Notes under the pieces: model-generated | Databases searched by the model: none | What the model saw: the letters and a program-made list of their open reading frames with translations, nothing else | What the model was told of the DNA's origin: nothing | Translations under genes and position numbers: made by a program | Shown here: piece by piece, positions 22,985-33,450 of the stretch | How positions within the stretch are numbered: position 1 is the first letter of the stretch | How the letters are laid out: each line of letters starts with the position of its first letter | Assembly (NCBI GenBank): GCA_002778195.1 | Contig: PCDI01000005.1 | Coordinates: 1,409,427 to 1,473,426 of the forward strand | Direction: 5' to 3' | Length of the DNA stretch: 64,000 nt | DNA from: Raffaelea ambrosiae | Lineage: Eukaryota; Ascomycota; Sordariomycetes; Ophiostomatales; Ophiostomataceae

Positions 22985-24872
22985 CTCGAAGTCGTGATAG
23001 TCAAAACAGAAAAAAAAGACAAAGTGAATGGTCCAAAAATTCCCGTCAAGCTGGGTACCAAGATACGAGAAACATGGTCTGTATAGAGAAGAACAGAGGA
23101 AAAAAAAAGAAAAACCCAGACGCGAAAATAAAATAAAAATTCCTATGTCAAGGTGTTGGTCAGCGGCCACCGGAGTCATGTGCGGAAATCTTCCCAGCCA
23201 TTTTCTCTCCCCACCATGAGGCCATCGCCAAATACTGGGGCAGAGGGGCCCAATCGGGTTCAAATAGAGGGGTGCGGTCTAGTCGATAACGTCATCGGAT
23301 AACAAGATCCCCACTCTTGGATATTATCTCGGTAAAACGTTTATGCGCGAAGCTGGACTGAACGGGGACCCACACCAGCAGCAAACAAAAAAAACAAAAT
23401 TGCAACCGTTTTATTTTTTTTTTCCAAATTTCTTGCCTGTCTCTTCTTTCTCTCTTCATTTTCTCTCGTGAACATGTCTCCTCCACCGAAAGCGCTGGCA
23501 GCCATGCCAGGGTAGAATGGAATGGGGATGTCTTCACACGATGATCAATCAAGTAACTGGTAAGTTCTTTTTTTGGCTCTTCTCTTTTTTTTTGTTCCCC
23601 TTCCTCTTGTTCAAGGCAAATCCAGCATGATGAGCAAAATTTGCGATTGATGTCTTGTCGATGGCCACATCGCCTAGTTGGCTATATCGCTCGACTACAT
23701 GATAATCAATTCTTACATATTCTGAACACTGGTTTGCCTTGAGGAAAATGATTTCTTCGTCGAAGAGACCACGCCCTTTTTGGAGTCGAACCGTGCTGAC
23801 TGGCCAAAGTGCAGATAAGTATAGAGCCTTCCGAGGGAAACTAGTCCCCATCGTCTAGGATTTGCGAAAGAGAAGTCTGGCATAAACCCGTGCTCGTCGC
23901 TCTTGCACGGACTGCTTGTGGTGTAGCCATTTTTCTTGCATCCCGATTCTCTCCTCGCTGCAAGCTGGCTGGTAGCACCTTGGGCCAAAATTTGTTCGGA
24001 CTTCTTCTTGACGTCATGAACGGGTCGTTTTCGCGTCCGGCATGTGCGACGAGCGTGTACGAAGAGACCTTGGAAAGACGACACCCCGGAGATAGGGAGA
24101 AAACCCCCCCGACAGAATGTCCTCTGCTGTGCTTGTGCACACTTCTCAAGTGAGATGAACTGGGGCAGGCAAGACAGGGCGTTGAACACACAATCCCATA
24201 TTCTCGACTGAGAATTTAAGAATGGTCTCTTTGAGATGATGAGCCCTGATTTCTAGGATGACAACTTGGGAGTTAGGTCTTCTTCGATAGAGAATAAGAC
24301 AATAATATCAAGAGCTCTGTTATTTCGGCAGACTGGTGATCATGTGCCCTATACCTTTTGGTGACTAAGACACGGTCGTGCCTTCCATTTCGAGAACAAT
24401 GCAAGCAATCCAACAATCGAGGGCCGGTGACTTGGTCGCTGCTTCCTCTTTTGGCCAGACTGCCTAACAAAGAGGTCGCGCGCGTGGACAAGTCGCGAGC
24501 TGCCGAGGCCGTGCCTGCTGCCGTGTTCTTTCGCGTTCCATTTCGGCTTCACCTTCGCATCACGCCTGTCCGCTCTGGAATCGTCGACCCGCCTCCACCT
24601 TTCCTTTTCCGACACCACCCCATTTCCCTTCTTCTCTTGACTCTCGAGGTCTTTTCCTTCCTTCCTCCTCCCCAGTTCTTCTTTTCTCTGCTCCTTTTTC
24701 GGGATTCTGCTGCCTTGTTCTCGGAACATCGTATTCGTGCTATCGTCGTCTTTCTATATTGATCTATATGCTTTGCCATCCCCATTATTCTATCATATCT
24801 CATATCTCAGGTGTCGTGCCCTGCGTTTGCCTATTCGAGGGCGACGATACTACGTAGCCTCTCGCTTCGACC

Positions 24873-24878
24873 TATATA
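24873..24878 (+). promoter_or_regulatory. Possible TATA element of REC8
   Basis: TATATA lies about 40 bp before the REC8 ATG, downstream of a pyrimidine-rich tract. The distance would give a very short leader, so this is only a candidate. Confidence 0.25.
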
Positions 24879-24916
24879 CCTTTGGCCTACAGACACGTCT
24901 GTGCCGGCTGTCCAGC

Positions 24917-27339
24917 ATGTTCTACAGCACAGAGAGTACGCAATCGGATCTTTGTTCTCGTCGTCCGACATCTGGTTGAAGAAGTCACTAACAAGACTTG
25001 CCAAGTTCTCTCGGACAAGCGCTATGCCATGTCCACTGTCTGGTAAGCAAAATCACAGAACATGAAACGGTGGTCCTCGTGCACAGAGTCATGGTGGATT
25101 TTCCAAGACCTAACACGAGACAGGCGCGCGGGCAACACGGCTCCTGGAGCTCGTTTCACGGGCATCCGCCGCAAAGCCATCTTGGAGGTCAATCTCGGGC
25201 GCGCTTGTGGCACAATCAAGGACCCTCCCGGCGCCCCCATAGCCTTGCGTCTCCAAGGCACTCTGCTGTATGGCACCGCTCGCATCTTCCAAGAGCAGTG
25301 CCGTTTCGTTCTCAACGACAGCGAGCGCATCCAGCGTGCCATGCTCAAGCTGTGTGGCAGCCTCGACGACGACAAGCTCGACCGCAACGCCGGCAAAGCC
25401 AAGTAAGACAGACAGCCAACAATGGTCTTTGTTATGCCGTGTTTTCGCGCACTAACAACAACACAGAAGCGTGCAGATTGTTCTCCCCAACGACCCCAGC
25501 TTCGACTTGAATTTCCTGCAGCTGCCTCCGTTTGATTTCGACGCACCCGACGATGCTTCGCTTCTCTCGCAGGCTCGCCGGGCCTCCTGGACGACCATGT
25601 CGCTCAAGTCTCGGTCGTCGGCGAACTCGCAGCCTCCCCAGCTGCTCTTGGATGCCGACTCCTCAGGAGGTCGCCAGTCCTATGCCGGCGGCTTCCGCTA
25701 CTCGGCTTCGGGTGCTTCCAATATGCAGGACTCGCCCACGCCATTCGGTCGGCACCCTGGTTTCGCCGACGATGACAACTTGGCTGTTGACATTGGCCTA
25801 TTTATCGATGAGAATGGCAATATAGTCGAGGAAGAACCGCACTCTGAGCCGCAGCTGCCTCCCCTTCCCGTGGCCAAGATGGACGCCAACGCTGCCAAGG
25901 GAGACAAAGGCCCCGTGGAGCCCATGATCATGGACAACGACGATGAAATGCTCATTCCGCCTGCGGCGACCGTGCCACCAGCAGCAGGGGTTTCTGGCCC
26001 TAGCACATCCAATGCCAACAACACTGGTCGACAGCTCCCAGAGGCATCATCATCTCCAAAGTCGAGCAGCGTCACAACTGCATCGTCCAAGCTGGCTCAC
26101 CAGAGGGCTCATAACAAGACCAAATTTGTGGATGAGATCACACAAATTCCAGTGCGCGAGTACTTTGGCTGTGCGGCAAACTATGCTCATAACATGAGAC
26201 GCGCAACGGATCGCAAAGACCGTGCACGCACAATCCGGCGTACCAACGACGTGGCCTCGAGCAGGCAAATTGCCTATGACTTAACGTTTGGCCGCGGCAT
26301 CTTTGGCGTGGCACAGGAGCTGGGCAAGCGGCATGCGGAGCACCCATTGGCGGAGATGTTTGCGGGAGAACGTCTCGAGGAGGCCTTCTATGGCACCCCT
26401 CTCAAGCGGGCTACGCGGACTAAGCGAGCCAGACTTGATGTCGCCGAGCCGAGCACGCCAGTCAACCGCCGCAGCGTCGAAGCTGGTGGAGCTGGGCATG
26501 AAAACAATCTCCGAGAAGAGCAGGATATCGAGCTGGGCCGTCAACCCGGGTCAGCCCTGTCAGACAACCCGTCTCTGGGGATGAATCGCAACTCGTCCGT
26601 GGTTCCCGGATCTTCGGTGCCTGGAAGCGTTCACGGGAGTGTCCACGGCGGCAGCATCCAGGGCAGCGTCCAGGGCAGCGTCAAGCGGGGTGCGAGCATG
26701 AGCCGGGCTCTTCCTGGGGGAGAGGCCGGCCCCAGCACTGCCGGCCGCAGCAGCCCCAACTTTATTGAGCGGTACAGCGACGACGGAATGGAGCTCCCAG
26801 CTATGCCACCCAGCCTCTCGGTGGACCCAGTCCTCCCGTCCGTCGACTCTCCTCCGCCTCCGGGTCTAGCGCCAGACAATGGCAGCGAAGGCGGGAAAAT
26901 TGGGGAGGAGATGCGCGATACATCTGCTTTTCTCGAGCTGGTCCAGGCCAAGGCTTCTGAGCACGGCCTCCGTCGGCAGGGCCGCAAAGGGTACCGGTGG
27001 GTTGCATTTGACGATGTCGTGGTGTCATTCAGGAAGCGCAGACCAGCCGTGGTGGCTTCGTTCATGAGCCTGCTCTCGCTGGCGACGATGCGGCAGCTGT
27101 GCATTCAGCAGGAGGATGCGGACGGAAACACCATTGACCGCGAGATTTTCATTGGCGTGAAAAGGGGCAAGCACAGCGAGCCCAAGGATGCGGCTGTGCA
27201 GGATGTGGCTGCGAGCGAGATGAAGAGCCAGGACGATCTCATGAGCGGACATGTGTTCCCCGATCCGATGGAAGTCGACGATGGTTACTATGCGGGTGCT
27301 GGTGGCGATGGCGTGGATGCGGATTTGCTTGCTTTCTGA
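24917..27339 (+). CDS. REC8: Meiotic cohesin kleisin, REC8/RAD21 family
   Basis: Four exons: 24917-24935, 25006-25042, 25124-25402 and 25467-27339 (735 aa). The introns of 70, 81 and 64 bp have donors GTACGC, GTAAGC and GTAAGA, each with a CTAAC branch site. Splicing rebuilds the kleisin N-terminus: MFYSTEILSDKRYAMSTVW, then RRKAILEVNLGRACGTI and APIALRLQGTLLYG, the domain that binds the Smc3 head. The long middle is polar, with a Gly-Ser-Val-(His/Gln) repeat at about 26620-26690. The C-terminal winged-helix region (residues about 595-690) keeps the pattern FLELV...W..FDDVV...VVASFMSLLSLAT, which binds Smc1. Rec8 holds sister chromatids together in meiosis. I prefer Rec8 to Rad21 because of the ILEVN and ALRLQGTLLYG wording. 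The first coding exon is only 19 nt. The usual LVATLG after the conserved Trp is missing. Confidence 0.88.
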
Positions 27340-27864
27340 TTTGTTTGAATTTCTTATGGGATATGGGACCACGTTTGTTAGTTATCGGGCGATCTTGAAG
27401 ACGCACATGGGAATGGGAATACCGGACATGGGACATGGGACAGATGGGACGGGTGGGACAGATGGAACAAATGGGTCAATTCACGGGAAGCATTTGACGG
27501 GAGGATGAGAGCAAAGAAAACGGAGATTGAGAAGCACACAGCTGGGGCGGGATCTCGGCATAACTAGTGGTATCACGAAGGAAAGAGGGAACTGAAAGGG
27601 GGAATCATTTTGATGTGACATGGGAAAAATGCAGCAGGCTCCAATGCTCCATTAATATTATAGATCCCGAACAAAATATAATGGGAGAAAAAAAAGAGAA
27701 ACTTTTATAGTCTGTTTTTGGTGGCTTTCTTTTATTTTCGGTCGTCGTCTCCGATTCTCTGTAGATTGACGAAAGAAAGGGGCCAAAAAGGGTGCGAGAG
27801 CACAGCAGCAGCTCGGCCTATGCTGTGATGGATATGGCTTCAACGCCAACTAAACACCACTCTT

Positions 27865-27901
<37 letters not shown>

Positions 27902-27909
27902 CTCTTTCT
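27340..27909. other. Convergent 3' intergenic, REC8 / SRP101
   Basis: About 570 bp between convergent stops. It holds a GGGACAGATGG-type degenerate repeat (about 27420-27475) and a CT microsatellite (about 27863-27898) just outside the SRP101 stop. No gene is seen. Confidence 0.65.
27863..27898. repeat. (CT)n microsatellite, 3' of SRP101
   Basis: About 36 bp of CT repeat directly downstream of the SRP101 stop, so it is transcribed as GA repeat in the 3' untranslated region. Confidence 0.85.
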
Positions 27910-30185
27910 TCAGTCGTTGCTCAGCAGCCGCTCCACGGCCCACTTGACGGAAAAGTTGCGCAGGTCCGAGTAGTGCTGGCCGACGCCGACAAAGAGAATG
28001 GGCACGTTGGTGGCATGGACGAGGCTGACGAGCGTGCCGACCATGTTGCCGACGGTGTCGCACTTGGAGATGATGAAGCCGTCGAGCGAGCGCACGGCGC
28101 CAAAGGCCGCATTGAAGCTCCGTGCCTGCGCCACCGAGTCGGTGCCCACGAGCGCCTCGCCGACCATGAGGATCTTGTCCGGCTGCGCAAACTTGGCAAA
28201 CTTCTCGAGCGACGACATGAGCCGCTGGTCGTTGTGCCGCCGGCCGGCCGTGTCGATGAGCACCACGTCGAAGCCCTGCTGGCCGGCAAAGGCCACGGCG
28301 TCCTTGGCCACGGCGGCCGCGTCTTTGCCGTAGCCCTTCTGGTACAGCTCGACCTGGCCGCCCTCGCGCGCCGTCAGCTCCTTGAGGTTGCGCACGTGCA
28401 CGGCGAGCTGCTCGACGGCGCCGCTGCGGAAGGTGTCGCCGGCGGCAATGAGCACCTTGTAGCGGTTCTGCAGCAAAAAGTAGCAGATCTTGGACAGGTT
28501 CGTCGACTTGCCCACGCCGTTGACGCCCACAATGGAGATGACATACGGCCGCGGCTTGCGCAGCGACGTCACCGGCGGCGCCGTGACCGCGTCGATCTCG
28601 CGCAGCAGGTCGAGCGACGACGTCGGCGTCAGCATCTTGGTCAGAGCCGCCTCGAGGGCCGTCTTGACACGCGCATTGGTGCCTGGGCGGAAGAGTTAGT
28701 TAGTACAGAGAAAGAACCACCCGAGAGGGAGAGAGAGAGAGAGAAACGGGCCCCGTGCCCTCTGCATGTGGCCACAAACACTCTCCTGGCGCAGAGCCAT
28801 CGATCGATCCATCCCTCCCCCTTTTTTTTTTGGTGTGCCCCAGACTCACTTTCGAAATTGCCCGTCTTCACACCGACCAGCTGCGCCTCCACGCTCTCGC
28901 ACAGCCGCACGGCCGCCTCGCGCGCCACGTTCTTCTTCAGCAGGTGGTCCTCCATGCCCTTCATCGCCTTGTCGAGATCCTCCTTGGTCAGCGTCTTGCC
29001 GCCCACCACGTTGCGGAACAGCCCGCCAATCGTGCTCAGGCCCGATCCCAGCAGGCCGCCCGACGCCGCCGCCTCGGCCGCCGCCTTCTTGCTAGCCTTG
29101 CTGGCGGCCTTGTTCGCCTCGGCCGAGGCCAGGATCTCGTGCACCTCGTCGTCCAGATCTTTCAGGATAAACTGGCCCTTGGCCGTCTTGGAGCCCCATG
29201 TGGATGCGTCGACCGGCTCGGCCAGGTCGGACGACGTGGCTGTTGTTGTCATTGTTGTTGCTGCTGCTGCTGCTCGTGCTGCTGCTGCTCGTGCTGTGCC
29301 GTCTCCGTTTGTCTTCTCGGCTGCCGAGTAGTCCAGCTGGATGTCGTCCTCCTCCTCGGCCATGCCGTCGACTCCCCACTTGCGGCCCTTCTTGGCCGTC
29401 TTGGTCGCCTTGTCCTTTTGGTGTTTCCGCACAGCCGCCTCGTCGCTCGAGTATCCCTGACCTCCGCCGCCGCCACCACCACCACCGCCGCCTGCCTTCT
29501 TTCGTGCGCGCCGCGAAATCTTGCCCACGGGACTCGCATGGGAGGTCGTCATGGCCGAGGTTCCGCTGCCGCCGCCGCCGCCGCCGCCCGGGGTCGACGG
29601 TCGCGAGGTGCTCGGGGAGGTGCCAATCGGCGTCGTATCGGGCTCGTCGTCAGTCAGTGCTGCTCCTCTCGATTTTTCAGACAGGAGACCGCCGCCGCGG
29701 CGGACGGCGCCGGCGCCGGTGCCTTCGAGTTCGTGCAGCTGCTGGTCAAAGTAGTCGTCGAAGCGGGCGCACTCGACAATGGTGGTATGGGGCCGGGTGA
29801 GCTGGTCGCCGTAGAGGTTGACAAAGATGGCCTTGATGTTCTCGACGAGCTTGTCGATCCACGAGAGATGCAGCAGCGACTTGTAGACGGCGACGAAGAT
29901 GATGCCGAGCTCTTTGACAAAGGCCCACTTGACGCCATACTGGTCGGTCAGGTAGGGCGCATGGCCGGCCGAGGAGGAGAGGTCGTCCTTGATGGAGACG
30001 GTCGCGCCGGAGCCGATGCTGGCGCCCGCGCTGGCGGTGGTGGCAGCAGCGGTGGCTGTGATGGTGTTCTCCTCGATGAAGACGTCGTTGATGAACTTGT
30101 TGACGACCGCGGGGCTCACAAAGGCGTAGTTGCGGGACCACAGGACCACGCCCGAGGTGGTGACAATTTCGAAGCTGTCCAGCAT
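27910..30185 (-). CDS. SRP101: Signal recognition particle receptor subunit alpha
   Basis: Two exons: 30185-28850 and 28682-27910 (702 aa). The 167-bp intron has donor GTGAGT and acceptor CCCAG. It is the GTPase that receives SRP-ribosome complexes at the ER membrane. The SRX domain starts at residue 1 (MLDSFEIVTTSGVVLWSRNY) and anchors the protein to the beta subunit. The linker (about 190-400) is charged, with poly-Gly and Ala blocks. The NG domain carries the P-loop GVNGVGKST at 498-506, DTAGR at 589-593 and the guanine-specificity motif SKCD at 651-654, and the frame ends with a conserved amphipathic helix (VKWAVERLL). It is divergent from YIF1, another early secretory gene, about 800 bp away. 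The leader is purine-rich on the + strand, that is pyrimidine-rich in the transcript. Confidence 0.95.
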
Positions 30186-30988
30186 GATTGGGCCAGTCTG
30201 TAAGGGGGGGAGGAGAGAAGGAGGGGTAATAGGTTAGATGTTCCTGGTGTCCCCTCTTGTCGTGTGTCGTTGTGAGAGGTGGCGACAGGAAGAGAGAAGG
30301 GAACAAAGAGTCCTCGTGGGGGATTGTGGCCTCAGCTGTTTTTTGGCTGGCCCAGACCGTTGGGAGCGATAACGGACGTCCGATAAGGTCTGTGCGATAG
30401 TGGATAAAGAATTACAACTTGCGGGCCCGGACTAAGAGTTTTACCGGGACAGTGGTGATGGCGCTCAGAGCAAAGAATTACACTGTCAGGGGTCCTGCGA
30501 TTTAATGACTTATTTTCTGATTTAGTTTAATTTTAGCACCAGCTAATAGCTAGTTCACTAATTAGTTACTTCGTAGCTGCGTTTTCCAGGGGCTGCTGTC
30601 GTGTAGTAGTAATACGCGGTCAGATACAGGGGGCGGCGACTCGACATTCCCCCCCCCCCAAAATAAACGACACCTGGCGGAAATTCGAAGCTTTTTTTTT
30701 TTGCGCAGCAGCCTGTCCGCCACCACCGCCGTTCCGACGTCTTCCACGTTCATTTCTTGATCTTTGCGCGACCTCACGACTTTCACGACGTTCCCGAACA
30801 AATTGCTGCTTTATCCAGGGTGCTTTGTCTTCTTTCTGTCGACGCGGCAAAAGTCGACCCAGCCTCACACCAAAGCCAAAAACGCCTTTTCCCTACTCTT
30901 CCTCGCATCTTCTCCATCTTTTCAGGCAACCAGCTCCTGTCCTCCTCTCGTCCCACCGTCCTCCTCCTCGCACACACACACACACACG
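30186..30988. other. Divergent promoter region, SRP101 / YIF1
   Basis: About 800 bp separating two divergent ATGs. The SRP101 side is pyrimidine-rich in the transcript sense. The YIF1 side (30,880-30,988) is CT-rich and ends in a CA repeat directly before the ATG. The middle (30,500-30,570) is A/T-rich with repeated TAGCTAGT/TTAGT words. It may act as a shared promoter for two secretory-pathway genes. Confidence 0.6.
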
Positions 30989-32258
30989 ATGCAGCGCTCT
31001 GTGTACGGGCAGTCGCCCCCTCTGCACCACCCGGTGCCCCAGCACGTCTCGACCGTGCCCCAGCTGCGCTCGCCGCCCTTGCCGACCTCGTCCCAACCAC
31101 AACCGCAGACCTATTCCAGCAGCCCATACCCACAGCAGCAGCAGCAGCCACAGCAACAACCACAAGCGCAGCAGCAGGTACCGGGACAGCCGCAGTTTGG
31201 CAACATGTTTGGCCAGTACGGCCAGTTCATGAACGACCCGGCTGCCCAGGTGGCCGCGCAGCTGTCGCAGACGGCCTTCCGCCAAGGCCATGATTTCATG
31301 GAACAAAATGTACGTTTTTTAGGTCCTCGCTTCGCTCGTTGGAAGAGGGAGAGGGGGGGAAGGGCTCGGGTTCGGGTTCCTTCTTCGCTCGTTCTTTTGA
31401 AGCTTCGTTTTTGCGCGCAAGAGTCTTCCGAGTTCCTTTTGGCCCGCCCATCTTCTGTCCCGAACTAACACGTCTTTCTTTTTTTTTCCCAAACAGCTCA
31501 ACCGCTATGTCAACGTCTCCATCCTCAAACACTACTTCAACGTCTCCAACTCGTACGTCATCAACAAGATCTTCCTGGTCCTCTTTCCCTGGCGCCACAA
31601 GCCCTGGTCCCGCAAGCAGACCGTCGGCCCCGGCGGCCAGGAGGGCTGGTACCTCGCGCCCCGCGACGACCTCAACAGTCCGGACATGTACATCCCCGTC
31701 ATGTCCGTCGTGACGTACATTTTGCTGTCGACCCTCGTGGCCGGCCTGCGCGGCCAGTTCCAGCCCGAGCTGCTGGGCTACACAGCGTCGGTGGCGCTGG
31801 CCGTGGTGGCCATTGAGATTCTGGGCCTGAAGCTGGGCTGCTACCTGCTGAGCATCTCCAACACCTCGCAGCTGCTGGACCTGATGGCCTACTCGGGCTA
31901 CAAGTTTGTGGGCGTGATCGTCACCATTGCGCTGGCCGAGATGTGGAACGGCGGCCGCGGCACCGGCGGGTGGTTTGGCTGGACCGTGTTTCTGTACACC
32001 TTTCTGGCCAATTCGTTGTTCCTGGTAAGCTCTTCCCCTTTCCCTCCCTGGACTACCTCCTCCCCCCTCCCCTCCTACCCTGCTAACCTGGCATAGATGC
32101 GCTCTCTCAAATATGTCCTCCTCCCCGAAAACTCGGGCGACGGCCGCGCCGCCATGCAGACCGACACGCGGGCCAAGCGCAACCAGCGGACCCAGTTTCT
32201 GTTCTTCTACTCGTACGGCGTGCAATTGTTGCTGATGTGGATTCTGAGCAGGGGATGA
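30989..32258 (+). CDS. YIF1: Yif1-family ER-Golgi transport membrane protein
   Basis: Three exons: 30989-31309, 31497-32024 and 32097-32258 (336 aa). The introns are 187 bp (GTACGT, branch ACTAAC, CAG) and 72 bp (GTAAGC, branch GCTAAC, TAG), both between codons. Yif1 partners Yip1 and Yos1 in COPII vesicle budding and fusion with the Golgi and interacts with Ypt GTPases. The N-terminus is cytosolic and rich in Gln and Pro (QQQQQPQQQPQ). The family core follows: FGNMFGQYGQFMNDPAAQ, then NRYVNVSILKHYFNVSNSYV and LFPWRHKPW, then PDMYIPVMSVVTYILL, which starts about five membrane helices. It ends RTQFLFFYSYGVQLLLMW. Yeast Yif1 is about 314 aa, so the length fits. Start chosen at 30989 because the upstream open frame reads promoter-like CT/CA sequence. 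Confidence 0.95.
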
Positions 32259-33450
32259 GCCCCTTCCCGAGAGGGTCAAGAGAGACGGAGCCACGAGGAC
32301 GGGCCCCACATCGAGTGCCAAAAGAGGTGGAAGTTTCCATCCAATTATATAGGACAACAGATCTACCTACCACTGCAACCACAAACAGACCCGAGCCCAT
32401 GATACTCTCAAGAAGACGACACTTGGAAGATACAGAGGACGAAAGAACGAAATGACACAACCAAAACGCATTACCAAGAAAAACGGGACAACAAAATACC
32501 AGGACCAGGAGGCAGGGGTTGGGCACAACGGAGGCGCGAAACAATAATCATCCCGGGATAAGGAAAGGTAGGGGAGAAGACAAACGGCACAAAAAGATAT
32601 CCATTCGTATTGGACACTACTAGACCGCATTGTATTCACTTTTTTTCGAACATTATGTTCATTCATTTCTTTTTTTTTTCTTTGTTGATCTGGCCTCTGT
32701 CAATGTACTTGTAGATTATGCTTTCTCTTTTTCTATTCGTTGTATGATCACAAAATCAACCTGCCTGTTAGCCGGCAGTAATGCTACAAACTTACAAGAG
32801 AGTATGATTAATCGGCTGTCAATGGCTGTCAATGGAACACAGTTGCAAAAAGGATTCTCATACAAACCAGTGAATGGCTTTATACGCTTTGATACTGCTT
32901 ATGTCTTTCTTGTCTTTCTAGTGTTTCCTGCTATTTGTCCTTGAAAAGAATCCCGCCCTCCCTGCTTCATCCCGAATTCATTACCCTTCCAGTCTAGGCT
33001 CCAATACCAGAATTCACAGTCGACCATGACAACACCAACATGTTTTACTTTTTGGCCTTGTGCTGTTGTTTCGTATCGCCTCCAGCGGTACGTACCCGCC
33101 ATTTTGGCGTTTCGTGGTTTCCCCTGTCAGTTCCTTCCTCTCCAAGACGAGCAACATTCTTCTTCCACACGCTCCTTCCCTTTTCCAGAGAACCAGCTGG
33201 AACCCGAATCAACTTTGTGTCGGTATGTACATGACAGTAGTACTAGTATGTGTGTGTAATATGCGCTTTTTTGTTCTATGTGAATAGTGTATGTAATGGG
33301 TATAACCTGCCTCCGGTCCGATCACTGAGAAGAAAAATAAGAACAAAGTGAAAAGAAGAAGAAAAAGAAAAGAAAAAAAAAACAATCACCGAGCGAAAGG
33401 CGGAGATAGAACAAACTCGTAAAATAAAATAAAGATGAGAATAATACTCT
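32259..33450. other. Convergent 3' intergenic, YIF1 / CHS4
   Basis: About 1.2 kb between convergent stops. It is A/T-richer than the genes, with A-rich blocks at 33,340-33,440 next to the CHS4 stop that probably belong to its 3' untranslated region. Frames of up to 145 codons lack protein-like composition. Nothing else is seen. Confidence 0.65.

Larger units (their letters stand above)
22919..24916. other. Divergent promoter region, ALO1 / REC8
   Basis: About 2 kb between two divergent start codons. Next to ALO1 there is a GT microsatellite (about 22963-22984) inside the probable leader. Next to REC8 the + strand is pyrimidine-rich (24590-24740). The middle (23300-24300) contains frames of up to 158 codons without protein-like composition. 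No gene is supported. Confidence 0.65.

Noticed and set aside
27973..30203. Two long open frames antisense to SRP101
   Set aside because: Both run through the region where the opposite strand carries intact GTPase motifs. Their composition is repetitive.
31296..32357. 353-codon open frame antisense to YIF1
   Set aside because: It overlaps all of YIF1 exons 2-3 and both boundaries of its second intron. There is no plausible protein features of its own.
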